A stretch of 64,000 nucleotides of DNA from Bacteroidales bacterium (GCA_003851245.1 BHEP01000009.1:1-64000), one strand, 5' to 3'; shown: positions 8,590 to 17,423, numbered from the stretch's first letter. Numbers and translations are program-made. Notes: generated from the letters alone by a model not told the origin.

Positions 8590-9804
8590 CTACCAGCCTC
8601 CTCTAGCGCCACCTCCTCCAGTAGATCCGCCGCCCCAAGATCCGCCGCCGCCTCTTCTGCCACCTCCACCGCCTCTATTGGAAGACGCTACTATACGAGG
8701 AATTATATACCTGTCCTTCTCAATAAAAGAGCAGTTTTTGCAGGCAAATACCTTTTCTCCCATGCCTGAGCTAAAGCTTGTGGCAGGACTTTTCATCATA
8801 TTGCCTTGCAGGAAACGGGTCTTGGCATGGCATTTTTGGCATTCCGAATATTTCGACCTCCTGCTGTAGGGGAGTATCTTCTTGTTTCCACAAGCATCGC
8901 AAAGCCAAACATCATAATCTATAGACTTCACCCCCTCCTCGCTCTGCTGTGCTTTTGTAAGGAGGCTTAACTCTTCAGAGCCAGAGGTTTTGCGCATCTT
9001 TGCCTTGCAACTCGGGCAATCAATAGGAGAGTTTCGCATCTTTTTCTTTTTTGTAAAAAAGAAGATAGAGAAGAGCAACATCAATGCAGGAAAAATGATG
9101 CTCGCAATAACCACAGGGCCTTGCCATTTCTGCATAGAAAGATACTTAGCATAATTTGTCGTGGGCGACCTTAACAAGGACGAAATAGAATAGATAAAAA
9201 AGATAAATACCAGCAAACTGACAAATAGATAAATGCCAATAGTGCGGTTTCTATCAGCAGTTTTTTCGGTCGCCTCTTTAGCCATTATTTCTTCAACAGC
9301 AAGAGGATCCAACAAGTATTGGCAAACCTTGCTCATGCCAGCGACAATTCCTGCATCAAAATCGCCTGTTTTAAGCTCCGGAGAGATGTCGTTTCTTATA
9401 ATTCGTGCCAAGAAAACATCTGGCAATACTCCCTCTAAGCCATAGCCTGTGCGGAAAATCATCTCACGCTGGTCATATACCAAGAGAAAAAGAAGCCCAT
9501 TGTCGTTTCCTTTTTTTCCTAGCCCCCAGCTCTGAAATAGCTCAGTGCCAAAATCATCAATATCTTCGTTCCCTATAGAATTGAGCAGCACCACAGCTAT
9601 TTCGGCACTACTAGAATCAGTCACAGCGGCAATCATCTGATTGATAGCCCGTTCGGCCTCCTTAGATATGATGCCATTGGGATTAGTCACAAAAACATTC
9701 GCATCCAGCAAATGCTCATTAGGAACACTTGCCACAGTGTATTTATCCTGAGAAAAAATAGGGCTACATAAAAGCAAAAAGAATAATATAAATCTCATGC
9801 GCAT
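8590..9804 (-). CDS. TPM-domain membrane protein with zinc-ribbon tail
   Basis: 404 aa. A signal peptide (cut near IFSQ) is followed by a TPM domain at about 35-170, the fold of plant TLP18.3/Psb32 and bacterial YgcG; it includes WGLGKKGNDNGLLFLLVY and RTGYGLEGVLPD. Two membrane segments follow at about 188-211 and 230-250. A cytosolic region then holds several CxxC pairs (CPSC, CDAC, CQKC, CKNC), suggesting zinc ribbons. The protein ends in a Gly-rich tail with interspersed Arg, Ser and Trp. TPM proteins have been tied to membrane-protein turnover and to phosphatase activity in plants, but the bacterial role is unclear. It stands alone on the - strand, convergent with the alkaline phosphatase gene. 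Confidence 0.8.
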   Translation of the reverse strand: MRMRFILFFLLLCSPIFSQDKYTVASVPNEHLLDANVFVTNPNGIISKEAERAINQMIAAVTDSSSAEIAVVLLNSIGNEDIDDFGTELFQSWGLGKKGNDNGLLFLLVYDQREMIFRTGYGLEGVLPDVFLARIIRNDISPELKTGDFDAGIVAGMSKVCQYLLDPLAVEEIMAKEATEKTADRNRTIGIYLFVSLLVFIFFIYSISSLLRSPTTNYAKYLSMQKWQGPVVIASIIFPALMLLFSIFFFTKKKKMRNSPIDCPSCKAKMRKTSGSEELSLLTKAQQSEEGVKSIDYDVWLCDACGNKKILPYSRRSKYSECQKCHAKTRFLQGNMMKSPATSFSSGMGEKVFACKNCSFIEKDRYIIPRIVASSNRGGGGGRRGGGGSWGGGSTGGGGARGGW

Positions 9805-9845
9805 TTTTTTGTAATTATCTTGTTGTGATTAAGCATTTTTTAAAA

Positions 9846-11186
9846 TTATAATGAGGGTAAATTCATTCCCGTAATTTTCTTGTATAGATCAAGGGCATAT
9901 ACGTCGGTCATTCCCGAAATATAATCTACAATAGAAAGAATCTTTGTATAATCGTCGCCAGATTTTATTTCATATTGATCAGGAATCCTTTCCATCAACA
10001 GCTTAGAATACGATTTCTCGGGAGAGTTCACTGCATCCAACAAGCAATCCAGCAGAAAGGTAATAATTCTATAGCCTGCCAGCTCCACGTCCAATACATC
10101 TTTTGACCTATAAATATTTGCACACGCCACCTTACCACATTCTTTATAGGCAAGTCGTGCTCTTTCTCCAATATCCTGTATGAGGCTACCACCAAAATTG
10201 CCCTCTAAAATTGCTTGCTCCTTGTCAAGAAACACATTGCAGCATTCGGCAATCAATAAGCCAATTACAGAAGAGCGCAGATAGGCAATTTTTTCGTTCA
10301 CATCATCTACCATATCCATTATTTGCAGCATTCGCGGTCTCTTTTCAGGTGGAAAGAAATTCAAAAAAAGATCCATACAGTCTTTGGTAGATATCAATTT
10401 CAACTTGTAGGCATCTTCAATATCCATAACTTGGTAGCAAATATCGTCGGCAGCTTCTACCAAATATACCAGCGGATAGCGTGCAAATTTGAGGGGCTCT
10501 TCACTTAGGCATAGTATACCCAAATCCTCAGCAATTTGCTTAAAACCCTCTTCTTCGGAAGCAAAAAATCCAAACTTGCCCTTTGGACCCGACAAAAGTG
10601 AGGCGTAAGGATATTTGACAATAGATGCCAAGGTAGAATAAGTCATCGCAAAACCTCCCTTGCGGCGGCCCTTGAACTGGTGAGTCAATAGCCGCAAAGA
10701 GTTGGCATTGCCTTCAAAATGAGTGAAATCGGAAGACCTCAAATCCTTATCTTCCAAGCTCTTCATCAGTGCCATGCCATTACCTTCGGAAAAATAGGTG
10801 GCTATTGCATTTTCCCCAGAATGCCCAAAAGGAGGATTGCCCAAATCATGAGCCAAACAGGCTGCGGAAACGATGGCTCCCATTTCCAAAAAAGCAGAAG
10901 ACTGCTCTTCGCCATGTAGTTTGTATAATGCTCGACCTACAATATCGCCCAAAGAGCGACCTACACAGGCAACTTCCAAGCTATGTGTGAGTCTATTATG
11001 AACAAAAATACTCCCTGGAAGAGGAAACACCTGCGTCTTGTTTTGTAGCCTCCTAAAAGGTGCAGAAAAAATTAATCTATCATAATCTCGCTGAAAATCA
11101 GTGCGCTCATGCCGTGTTTTGTCATGGTAAGCTTCCATGCCAAATCGCTTATCAGAAAGCAGCTTGTTCCATTCCATTGCCTGCAT
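9846..11186 (-). CDS. dgt: Deoxyguanosinetriphosphate triphosphohydrolase (dGTPase)
   Basis: HD-superfamily hydrolase that cleaves dNTPs (classically dGTP) to the nucleoside and tripolyphosphate. Landmarks: YDRLIFSAPFRRLQNKTQVFPL, NRLTHSLEV (first metal His) and CLAHDLGNPPFGHSGE (HD pair); VYLVEAADDICY carries the later Asp ligand. About 446 aa from the chosen start. The frame is open to an ATG at 11219, but a promoter -7 box TACTTTTG (- strand, 11224-11217) overlaps that codon, so transcription must start inside it. The ATG at 11186 follows a purine-rich AAGGAA and gives MQAMEWNKLL; MEWNKLL at 11177 is also possible. It is divergent from the lipoprotein gene at 11316. Confidence 0.92.
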   Translation of the reverse strand: MQAMEWNKLLSDKRFGMEAYHDKTRHERTDFQRDYDRLIFSAPFRRLQNKTQVFPLPGSIFVHNRLTHSLEVACVGRSLGDIVGRALYKLHGEEQSSAFLEMGAIVSAACLAHDLGNPPFGHSGENAIATYFSEGNGMALMKSLEDKDLRSSDFTHFEGNANSLRLLTHQFKGRRKGGFAMTYSTLASIVKYPYASLLSGPKGKFGFFASEEEGFKQIAEDLGILCLSEEPLKFARYPLVYLVEAADDICYQVMDIEDAYKLKLISTKDCMDLFLNFFPPEKRPRMLQIMDMVDDVNEKIAYLRSSVIGLLIAECCNVFLDKEQAILEGNFGGSLIQDIGERARLAYKECGKVACANIYRSKDVLDVELAGYRIITFLLDCLLDAVNSPEKSYSKLLMERIPDQYEIKSGDDYTKILSIVDYISGMTDVYALDLYKKITGMNLPSL

Positions 11187-11216
11187 ATCGTTCCTTATCC
11201 TTAAATGTATTTTTGA

Positions 11217-11224
11217 CAAAAGTA
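11217..11224 (-). promoter_or_regulatory. -7 promoter box for dgt
   Basis: TACTTTTG on the - strand matches TAnnTTTG exactly. No good -33 TTTG is seen at the right distance. Its position decides the dgt start (see that gene). Confidence 0.5.
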
Positions 11225-11234
11225 CGAATATTTT

Positions 11235-11263
11235 TTTGAAAACCTTTTTTTTATATACCTTTG
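11235..11263 (+). promoter_or_regulatory. Promoter for the lipoprotein-fic pair
   Basis: TTTG at 11235-11238 and TACCTTTG at 11256-11263, 17 nt apart, slightly shorter than the usual 19-20. The predicted leader to the ATG at 11316 is about 45 nt. It lies back-to-back with the dgt promoter. Confidence 0.5.
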
Positions 11264-11315
11264 TTGCTCTATAATTATTTTATACAGTACAATATTAAAA
11301 ACAAACGTAAGAATT

Positions 11316-12143
11316 ATGAAGCATTTTACTTTTTTTATATCTCTGTTTATTGTGGCCCTGTCTGTGGCCCTGTCTTCTTGTGATGCTCTTAATAGCAACA
11401 CTATTAGAGAGCTTTATTATTTAGACAACCCTACTGACCACACTATTGTAATAAAACTAGACGAGAAGGAGTACTCCCTGGAACCTCAAACTTATGTGTC
11501 GTTCAAACTACCATCGGGATTGCATAAATTGACTTATGATGGGCAATCGATAAGTTTCAATACCTCCGACAAGGCACATGCAGGTATTTTGAATGCCACA
11601 GGCAGCTACTATTTTACAGAACTAATCGCGTATGTAGTTCAAGAAAAAGATAGAGACAATTATAGAGAGAGTCAAAACTATAGCAATGATTTTTTTATTC
11701 AACAAGGTAATAGCGATTGGAGTTATTTTCTCTATGAAACACCAGAGAATGTAATTACCACCAGAAATAGAAAAGAGGTGGGGCGTTTGGTGAGTAAAAT
11801 ATTTTCGGAGCAAGAATTTTTGACAGCCATTGGCGACCCCAATTACCTTGATGACGCTCCTCGAATGAGCCTCGATCAATACAAGCGTACATCAATCACA
11901 GTACCTGAGTTTGAAAATGAAGATTTGAATGTGATAGCAAATAATATAGCCGCCTTGTTGGAAGAATTTATCTCTGAACCTGATGGAGACAAGATGATAG
12001 AGAAAAGAAATCAAGTGATGCAAGCGAGTTCGGCGATAAGCGAAATACCATCGTATAAAATTTCGGCTGCCGACCGAGAGCCTCTTCACACTTTTAGTAC
12101 TGAAACTTCAGCTATTCTGATGAAAAATGTGAGAATACAGTAG
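11316..12143 (+). CDS. Lipoprotein of unknown function
   Basis: 275 aa with a clear lipoprotein signal (ALSSC, Cys22). The mature part starts with a short beta-rich region (residues about 33-90, NPTDHTIVIKLDEKEYSLEP... FKLPSGLHKLTYDG), which looks like a small sandwich that positions a peptide or metal, then a longer mixed region without recognisable motifs. I do not recognise the family. It is 7 bp upstream of the fic gene on the same strand and shares its promoter, so the two are likely co-transcribed. Whether the lipoprotein is functionally tied to Fic is unknown. Confidence 0.7.
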   Translation: MKHFTFFISLFIVALSVALSSCDALNSNTIRELYYLDNPTDHTIVIKLDEKEYSLEPQTYVSFKLPSGLHKLTYDGQSISFNTSDKAHAGILNATGSYYFTELIAYVVQEKDRDNYRESQNYSNDFFIQQGNSDWSYFLYETPENVITTRNRKEVGRLVSKIFSEQEFLTAIGDPNYLDDAPRMSLDQYKRTSITVPEFENEDLNVIANNIAALLEEFISEPDGDKMIEKRNQVMQASSAISEIPSYKISAADREPLHTFSTETSAILMKNVRIQ

Positions 12144-12150
12144 GTGTGAC

Positions 12151-13281
12151 ATGAGACAAAGATACAACATACCCGTTCTTCCTCTTGCCCTTGATCTTGA
12201 GACAAAGAAAGTTTTAATACAGCTTAATGCTGCCAACAGACAATTAGCTGAATTAAAAGGAGTTTCATTAACAATTCCTAATGAAAAAATATTGATCAAC
12301 ACTCTTACTCTTCAAGAGGCAAAAGATAGCTCTGCTGTTGAAAACATCGTTACCACACATGACGATTTGTATCGTGCAGGTGCAGATATAACTATGTCTG
12401 CTGCTACCAAAGAAGTACTCAATTACTCAAATGCCTTGAAGTATGGATTTGAATTAGTATGTAAAAATAAATTACTATCTAACTCAAACATTAAAGAGAT
12501 ACAACAAGAGCTGGAGCAAAATGATGCAGGGTTTAGGTCGGCTCCTGGAACAGCCTTAAAAAATCAACAAGGAGAAATTGTGTATACTCCCCCGCAAAAC
12601 AAACAAAAAATAGAAGACTACATGTCTAATTTAGAGCTGTTTATCAACAATGATGAGATATCAGATATTGACCCCTTAATAAAAATGGCAATCATTCACC
12701 ATCAATTTGAGAGCATACACCCATTTTATGATGGTAATGGTCGTACAGGACGCATCATAAACATACTTTATCTTGTAAACAAAGGGCTTTTAGATATTCC
12801 TATACTTTATTTAAGCAGATATATCACTCGCAACAAAGCTGAGTATTACCGTTTATTGCAAACTGTTCGCGATAGCAATGGAAGTGCTGAACTTTGGCAA
12901 GAATGGATCTGTTTTATATTGAAAGGGATTGAACAAACGGCACAACAGACAACAATTTTAGTGAAAGAAATCTCTCGACTAATGGCGGAGTATAAACAAA
13001 AAATGCGTCCAGAGTTTGGGAAGAGCTATAAACACGAATTGTTGAATAATTTATTCAACCATCCGTATACGAAAATTGAGTTTGTAATGCAAGATATAGG
13101 TGTCGGAAGAGTAACGGCCACAAAGTACTTAGATAAGCTGGTAGATATGAATCTATTGGAGAAATCTAAAGTAGGAAGAACTAATTATTACTTAAATATG
13201 GCTCTAATAAAGCTGTTTGTAAATTCAACCACAACTAATGCTATTGAAAAATTTGAAAGTGTCGAATCTGTAAATAACTAA
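12151..13281 (+). CDS. Fic-domain protein (putative AMP-transferase)
   Basis: 376 aa. Fic proteins transfer AMP (sometimes other groups) from a nucleotide to a target hydroxyl. The active-site loop HPFYDGNGR is at residues 190-198 with catalytic His190. The N-terminal region holds DSSAVEN at 59-65, which fits the inhibitory motif [ST]xxxE[GN] with Glu64 as the inhibitory residue: a class II, self-inhibited Fic. The C-terminal part (about 300-376: KIEFVMQDIGVGRVTATKYLDKL...) looks like a winged helix, typical of this chromosomal Fic group and suggestive of DNA binding or autoregulation. The target cannot be told from sequence. A large nested palindrome starts 4 bp after its stop. Confidence 0.9.
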   Translation: MRQRYNIPVLPLALDLETKKVLIQLNAANRQLAELKGVSLTIPNEKILINTLTLQEAKDSSAVENIVTTHDDLYRAGADITMSAATKEVLNYSNALKYGFELVCKNKLLSNSNIKEIQQELEQNDAGFRSAPGTALKNQQGEIVYTPPQNKQKIEDYMSNLELFINNDEISDIDPLIKMAIIHHQFESIHPFYDGNGRTGRIINILYLVNKGLLDIPILYLSRYITRNKAEYYRLLQTVRDSNGSAELWQEWICFILKGIEQTAQQTTILVKEISRLMAEYKQKMRPEFGKSYKHELLNNLFNHPYTKIEFVMQDIGVGRVTATKYLDKLVDMNLLEKSKVGRTNYYLNMALIKLFVNSTTTNAIEKFESVESVNN

Positions 13282-13285
13282 CATG

Positions 13286-13358
13286 ACATGTATACGAAAA
13301 GGCGTTTTTGTATACATGTTAATATAATATGTATACAAAAACGCCTTTTCGTATACAT
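13286..13358. repeat. Nested perfect palindrome after fic
   Basis: Two 30-nt arms, 13288-13317 and 13329-13358, are exact reverse complements with an 11-nt AT spacer. Each arm is itself palindromic at its ends: ATGTATAC opens and GTATACAT closes it, and in the first arm this extends to 10 nt (ACATGTATAC at 13286-13295 and GTATACATGT at 13310-13319). The structure can fold as one long 30-bp stem or two short ones. No T-run follows. Short open frames through it encode mirror-like peptides and are not genes. It may be a terminator, a recombination or replication-pausing site, or a small mobile repeat. Confidence 0.8.
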
Positions 13359-13481
13359 ATTTAAGGTCGAAGTATTTGTACACTGGTCCCATAAATGCAA
13401 TCTGACTTTTAATAGCGACACTCCCCAAAAACGCCCTTTAGAAACAAGTATGGACTACATATATTTCATACACTTACTCAC

Positions 13482-13525
13482 CTCACTCATTTATTTTAAT
13501 CGTTTGATTAAAACAAATGAGTGAG
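13482..13525. promoter_or_regulatory. Palindromic operator of the TetR regulator
   Basis: Arms of 19 nt at 13482-13500 (beginning CTCACTCATT) and 13507-13525 (ending AATGAGTGAG) are inverted repeats with one mismatch and a 6-nt centre. The site ends 3 nt before the -33 box of the promoter for the tetR-efflux genes. Position and symmetry fit a TetR-type operator controlling its own operon. Confidence 0.75.
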
Positions 13526-13528
13526 ACC

Positions 13529-13559
13529 TTTGTTTAATAAAAAATAATCAATACATTTG
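13529..13559 (+). promoter_or_regulatory. Promoter of the tetR-efflux operon
   Basis: TTTG at 13529-13532 and TACATTTG at 13552-13559, exactly 19 nt apart: a full match to the Bacteroidota promoter consensus. Transcription should begin near 13566, so the regulator cannot start at the codon at 13557; the ATG at 13584 is used instead. Confidence 0.75.
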
Positions 13560-13583
13560 CAGTCTAAAATAAAGACTAAGGCA

Positions 13584-14201
13584 ATGATTAAAGAGTCAAA
13601 TACAGAAGAAAAAATTAAAAATGCAGCGCGTAAGTTATTCCAACAAAAGGGATACGCTGGCACCCGCACAAGAGATATCGCTGAAGCCGCAGGAATTAAT
13701 CTGGCTCTTTTGAACTACTATTTTCGCAGCAAAGAAAGATTATTTCATCTCATAATGGAAGGCAGTCTCAAAGATCTTTTTGCTAGTATTCAAAGTATTA
13801 TGAATGACCCCACGAGCAGTTTGTCTGAAAAAATTGACGACATTGTCAATTTTTATATCGACCTCTTACTTACCAATGCCAATATCCCTCTATTTGTATT
13901 GAGCGAAATACAAAACCAACCCGAAGTTATGTTCTCTCAGATTGGTTTACCCAAACAGTTTTTATCCCAAACCATCCTCTTTAAGCAAGTCAAAGAACAA
14001 ATTAAATTAATAGGCAAAGAGGGCATAAACCCACTACATTTCTTAATCAACATATTATCTATGACCATTTTCCCTTTTATTGCCAAACCATTGATAAAGA
14101 GAGTGGTGCAAATCAATGATGAGGACTTCAAACTATTCATAGAAGAACGTCGCTTTCTACTCCCTCAGTTGATCAAAGCAATGCTTCAATTAAATAATTA
14201 A
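13584..14201 (+). CDS. TetR/AcrR-family transcriptional regulator
   Basis: About 205 aa. The N-terminal helix-turn-helix (KIKNAARKLFQQKGYAG... TRDIAEAAGINLALLNYYF) is typical of TetR regulators, followed by KERLFHLIM and an all-helical ligand-binding domain. It probably represses the efflux genes just downstream (11 bp to the tolC-like gene) and itself through the palindrome at 13482-13525; a small molecule exported by the pump is the likely inducer. An upstream in-frame start at 13557 is excluded because it lies inside the -7 box; the ATG at 13584 has AAGG shortly before it. In E. coli, the TetR protein CecR controls a comparable ybhGFSR set. Confidence 0.9.
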   Translation: MIKESNTEEKIKNAARKLFQQKGYAGTRTRDIAEAAGINLALLNYYFRSKERLFHLIMEGSLKDLFASIQSIMNDPTSSLSEKIDDIVNFYIDLLLTNANIPLFVLSEIQNQPEVMFSQIGLPKQFLSQTILFKQVKEQIKLIGKEGINPLHFLINILSMTIFPFIAKPLIKRVVQINDEDFKLFIEERRFLLPQLIKAMLQLNN

Positions 14202-14212
14202 ATATTTTACTT

Positions 14213-15502
14213 ATGAAAACGCTAAGAAAAACAACGCTTAAAAAAAATATTTTTCTTGCTTTCTGCATAATGACCTTTTCTGTGTCTGTAGCACAAGTTA
14301 AGACCTTAACAATTGATTTGTGCCAGCAGAAGGCGAGGGATAATTTTCCTCTTATCAAGAAATTTGAATTGTTGGAAGCCTCTAAAGATTATACCTTATC
14401 CAATATATCAAAGGCCTATTTACCCCAAGTTTCTTTCAAAGCGCAAGCAACTTATCAGTCAGCAGTCACTGGATTACCCCTCAAAATACCGGGTATTGAT
14501 GTACCAACTCTAAGCAAAGACCAATACAAGACTAGCTTAGATATGTCGCAATTGATTTGGAATGGAGGGCAAACCAGTGCACAAAGAAACATCAGCAAAG
14601 CAAGCAATGAGGTAGAGAAGCAGCGGCTTGAAGTGATTTTGTACAGTATTCGTGAGCAGGTAAATCAGCTTTATTTTGGCATTCTCTCAATAAGTGAGCA
14701 AACAAGGCAATTGGAAATAATAGCGTCAGATTTGTTGAGTAGTTTTAATACGGTAAATGCGCTTGTTGTTAGCGGAAATGCCATGTCTTCCGATAGGGAT
14801 ATGGTAAAAGTAGAAATGCTCAATATAGCACAAAAGCAAACCGAACTTCAGTCTATGAAAATAGCATACATCCAAATGCTTGCTGCAATGATTAATGAAA
14901 GCATTGCCTCGGACGATGCCTTTGAAAAACCTGCCGAAACTACCATCTCCCTAGATCAAAATATACTTCGCCCCGAATTGCAACTTTATGCAACACAAGG
15001 CAAACTCCTAAACACACAAAACAGTACTATTGAGTCCAAAAACATGCCGCAACTGGCACTCTTTGCCCAAGGGGGCTATGGCAAACCTGGCTTAAACATG
15101 CTTGCCAACGAATTTGACTTCTTCGCAATAGCTGGACTCCGAATGTCGTGGAATTTTGGAAACCTATACTCAAAGAAAAATGATAAGAGCCTGATAAAGA
15201 ACAATCAACACATATTGAACTTAGAAGAGGAGACTTTCAGATACAAGACCAACTTAAAAGTGCTGCAAGCACAAAATGAGGTTTTTGCAAACAAAAAGCT
15301 GCTCAGCCAAGACGATGAAATTATAACATTGCGCAGCAATATCAAGCAAGCTGCCCAAAGCAAACACCGCAATGGAATTTATACTACAAATGACCTTATA
15401 AAGGATATTAATGCCGAAAGCCAGGCCAAGCAAACGAAGGCCTTACACGAAATAAATTACCTGATGAGCATCTATCAGCACAATTTTATTGTCGGAAAAT
15501 AA
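14213..15502 (+). CDS. TolC-family outer-membrane efflux protein
   Basis: 429 aa with a signal peptide (about residues 1-28, ending VSVAQ). The mature protein has the long helical hairpins of the TolC family: ICQQ-like LCQQKARDNFPLIKKFELLEAS at the start, then repeated coiled segments with beta strands such as FALFAQGGYGKPGLNM. It would form the trimeric outer-membrane duct for the ABC pump encoded downstream. First structural gene of the operon; 33 bp before the adaptor gene. Confidence 0.88.
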   Translation: MKTLRKTTLKKNIFLAFCIMTFSVSVAQVKTLTIDLCQQKARDNFPLIKKFELLEASKDYTLSNISKAYLPQVSFKAQATYQSAVTGLPLKIPGIDVPTLSKDQYKTSLDMSQLIWNGGQTSAQRNISKASNEVEKQRLEVILYSIREQVNQLYFGILSISEQTRQLEIIASDLLSSFNTVNALVVSGNAMSSDRDMVKVEMLNIAQKQTELQSMKIAYIQMLAAMINESIASDDAFEKPAETTISLDQNILRPELQLYATQGKLLNTQNSTIESKNMPQLALFAQGGYGKPGLNMLANEFDFFAIAGLRMSWNFGNLYSKKNDKSLIKNNQHILNLEEETFRYKTNLKVLQAQNEVFANKKLLSQDDEIITLRSNIKQAAQSKHRNGIYTTNDLIKDINAESQAKQTKALHEINYLMSIYQHNFIVGK

Positions 15503-15535
15503 AATTAGAATTAATGTAAAAGTAATCTAAATAAT

Positions 15536-16432
15536 ATGAAACAGATATTAATATTTTTGATTTGCGCAAGCATCCTTGGCTCTTGCAAAAACAAGCAGTT
15601 TGAATCCTATGCCTCTGGCACATTTGAAGCTACCGAAGTGATAGTGTCGGCAGAGAGCGCAGGTAAGATAGAGGCATTCAAAATCACTGAGGGGGATTTG
15701 TTGGCTGAAAATCAAGAAGTGGGCTACATTGATAGCACACAACTGTATCTCAAAAAACGCCAACTCATACAAACAAAGCACTCCATAGACGTGCGCCTAC
15801 CCAATGTAAACCTACAAATAGCGGCTACCAAGGAGCAACTGGAAAAAGCCTTATTGGAGAAAAAACGTATAGCACAATTACTCAAGGAAAATGCCGCTAC
15901 ACAAAAACAAATGGACGACATAAATTCGCAGGTCAAAGTCTTGGAAAGTAGCTTGTTGGCAATGCAAAGTTCGCTGTCTATTTCTGTAAATAGCATCAAT
16001 GCTGAGAGTGCAAACATAGATATACAGATTGCTCAAATGGAAGACCAACTTGCCAAATGTAGGATAGTAAACCCAATTGAGGGGCGGGTATTGTCGAAAT
16101 ATGCCCAAGAGAAAGAAATGGCAGTTGCGGGACGAGCCCTATATAAGATAGCCGACACCCAGCACCTATTTCTTAGAGCCTATCTAGTTTCTATCCAGTT
16201 GGACAAGTTGAAACTTGGGCAGGAGGTAGAAGTTTTTATTCAACATGCCGATGCTGAGCCCAAAATACATGCTGGAAAAATAGCCTGGATCTCTGACAAG
16301 GCAGAATTTACCCCCAAAACAATACAGACAAAGGATGAGCGACAAAACCTAGTATATGCAATCAAAGTGGCAGTTGAAAACACTGAGGGGCTCATCAAGA
16401 TAGGGATGTATGGCGACCTTAAAATACCCTAA
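15536..16432 (+). CDS. HlyD/YbhG-type periplasmic adaptor lipoprotein
   Basis: 298 aa. Lipoprotein signal (ILGSC, Cys17). Half-lipoyl segments (ASGTFEATEVIVSAESAGKIEAF and CRIVNPIEGRVLSKYA) flank a helical hairpin at about 65-175 and are followed by a beta-barrel domain. Membrane-fusion proteins of this kind link an inner-membrane ABC transporter to TolC. It is closest in organisation to E. coli YbhG. It sits 2 bp before the first ATPase gene. Confidence 0.88.
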   Translation: MKQILIFLICASILGSCKNKQFESYASGTFEATEVIVSAESAGKIEAFKITEGDLLAENQEVGYIDSTQLYLKKRQLIQTKHSIDVRLPNVNLQIAATKEQLEKALLEKKRIAQLLKENAATQKQMDDINSQVKVLESSLLAMQSSLSISVNSINAESANIDIQIAQMEDQLAKCRIVNPIEGRVLSKYAQEKEMAVAGRALYKIADTQHLFLRAYLVSIQLDKLKLGQEVEVFIQHADAEPKIHAGKIAWISDKAEFTPKTIQTKDERQNLVYAIKVAVENTEGLIKIGMYGDLKIP

Positions 16433-16434
16433 TT

Positions 16435-17328
16435 ATGAATGCAATAAGCGTACGCAAAATAGCAAAGACCTATGCAGGAAAGCCCCCTATCCTAGCCCTT
16501 AAGGATATATCTTTTGATGTAAAAAAAGGGGAATTATTCGGACTCATAGGTCCCGATGGATCAGGAAAAACAAGCCTTTTCCGTATTCTCACTACCGTAC
16601 TCCTCGCCGATGCAGGGACAGCCCAAGTGGAAGGGCTAGATGTGGTAAAGGATTTTAAGAAAATACGCACAATGGTAGGTTATATGCCTGGCAAATTTTC
16701 TCTTTATCAAGACCTTAGCGTAGAGGAAAACCTGACGTTTTTTGCCAATGTTTTTAATACCAGCATAGAGGAAAACTACCATCTTATAAAAGATATTTAT
16801 GTGCAGATAGCTCCTTTCAAAGATAGAAAAGCGGGTAAGCTCTCTGGAGGAATGAAGCAAAAACTGGCTCTTTGCTGTGCATTGATACACAAACCCAAGG
16901 TATTGTTTCTTGACGAACCCACAACGGGAGTAGACCCTGTGTCGAGAAGTGAATTTTGGGAAATGCTTAAAAAACTTAAGCCTGAAGGTATCACCATCCT
17001 TGTCTCTACGCCCTACATGGATGAGGCTGTGCTCTGTGATCGCATTGCAATGATGCAGGAGGGCAAGATATTGTCTATCGACACTCCCCAATTGATTGTT
17101 GCGCAATACGACAAACCTCTATATGCCATAAAAGCCTCCAATAACTACCTACTCTTACAAACTCTCCGACAAGACCCCTTGGTAGATTCTTGCTACATGT
17201 TTGGCGAATTCCTACACCTCAGACCCAAAGGGGACATAGCATTGCTCATGAAAGGGCTCAATGCCAGCTGCTCACAAATAGAACCTAGTATTGAGGATTG
17301 TTTTATTGAATTAATGAAATTGTCGTAA
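16435..17328 (+). CDS. ABC transporter ATPase, YbhF N-terminal-half type
   Basis: 297 aa. Walker A GPDGSGKT at 39-46, canonical signature LSGGM at 136-140, Walker B VLFLDEP at 156-162 and a switch region with VSTPYMDEA. It matches the first nucleotide-binding domain of the double ATPase YbhF in the YbhFSR exporter. The C-terminal 80 residues form an extra regulatory-like domain. With the next gene it would supply the two ATPase sites of the pump. Unlike E. coli, the two halves are separate genes, with a 131-bp gap between them. Confidence 0.9.
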   Translation: MNAISVRKIAKTYAGKPPILALKDISFDVKKGELFGLIGPDGSGKTSLFRILTTVLLADAGTAQVEGLDVVKDFKKIRTMVGYMPGKFSLYQDLSVEENLTFFANVFNTSIEENYHLIKDIYVQIAPFKDRKAGKLSGGMKQKLALCCALIHKPKVLFLDEPTTGVDPVSRSEFWEMLKKLKPEGITILVSTPYMDEAVLCDRIAMMQEGKILSIDTPQLIVAQYDKPLYAIKASNNYLLLQTLRQDPLVDSCYMFGEFLHLRPKGDIALLMKGLNASCSQIEPSIEDCFIELMKLS

Positions 17329-17423
17329 GTCGTAAGCTTATGGAATCTACACCCCAAGAATCTAAGCTGGCGGCACCAAGAACCGAACCCGAAAGTTGAA
17401 CTAATATACCCAATCAATAATCA

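Noticed and set aside
9740-9845. CRISPR or tandem repeats suggested by the Gly-rich tail of the TPM gene and other low-complexity stretches
   Set aside because: The repetitive DNA at 8590-8690 is coding GGX repeats; no regularly spaced direct repeats occur in the window.
11201-11401. 66-aa open frame between dgt and the lipoprotein gene
   Set aside because: It crosses both divergent promoters and overlaps the lipoprotein signal sequence in antisense.
13288-13524. Small open frame running through the nested palindrome
   Set aside because: Its start codon and much of its peptide are created by the palindrome arms; no promoter or family match, and it lies across the TetR operator.
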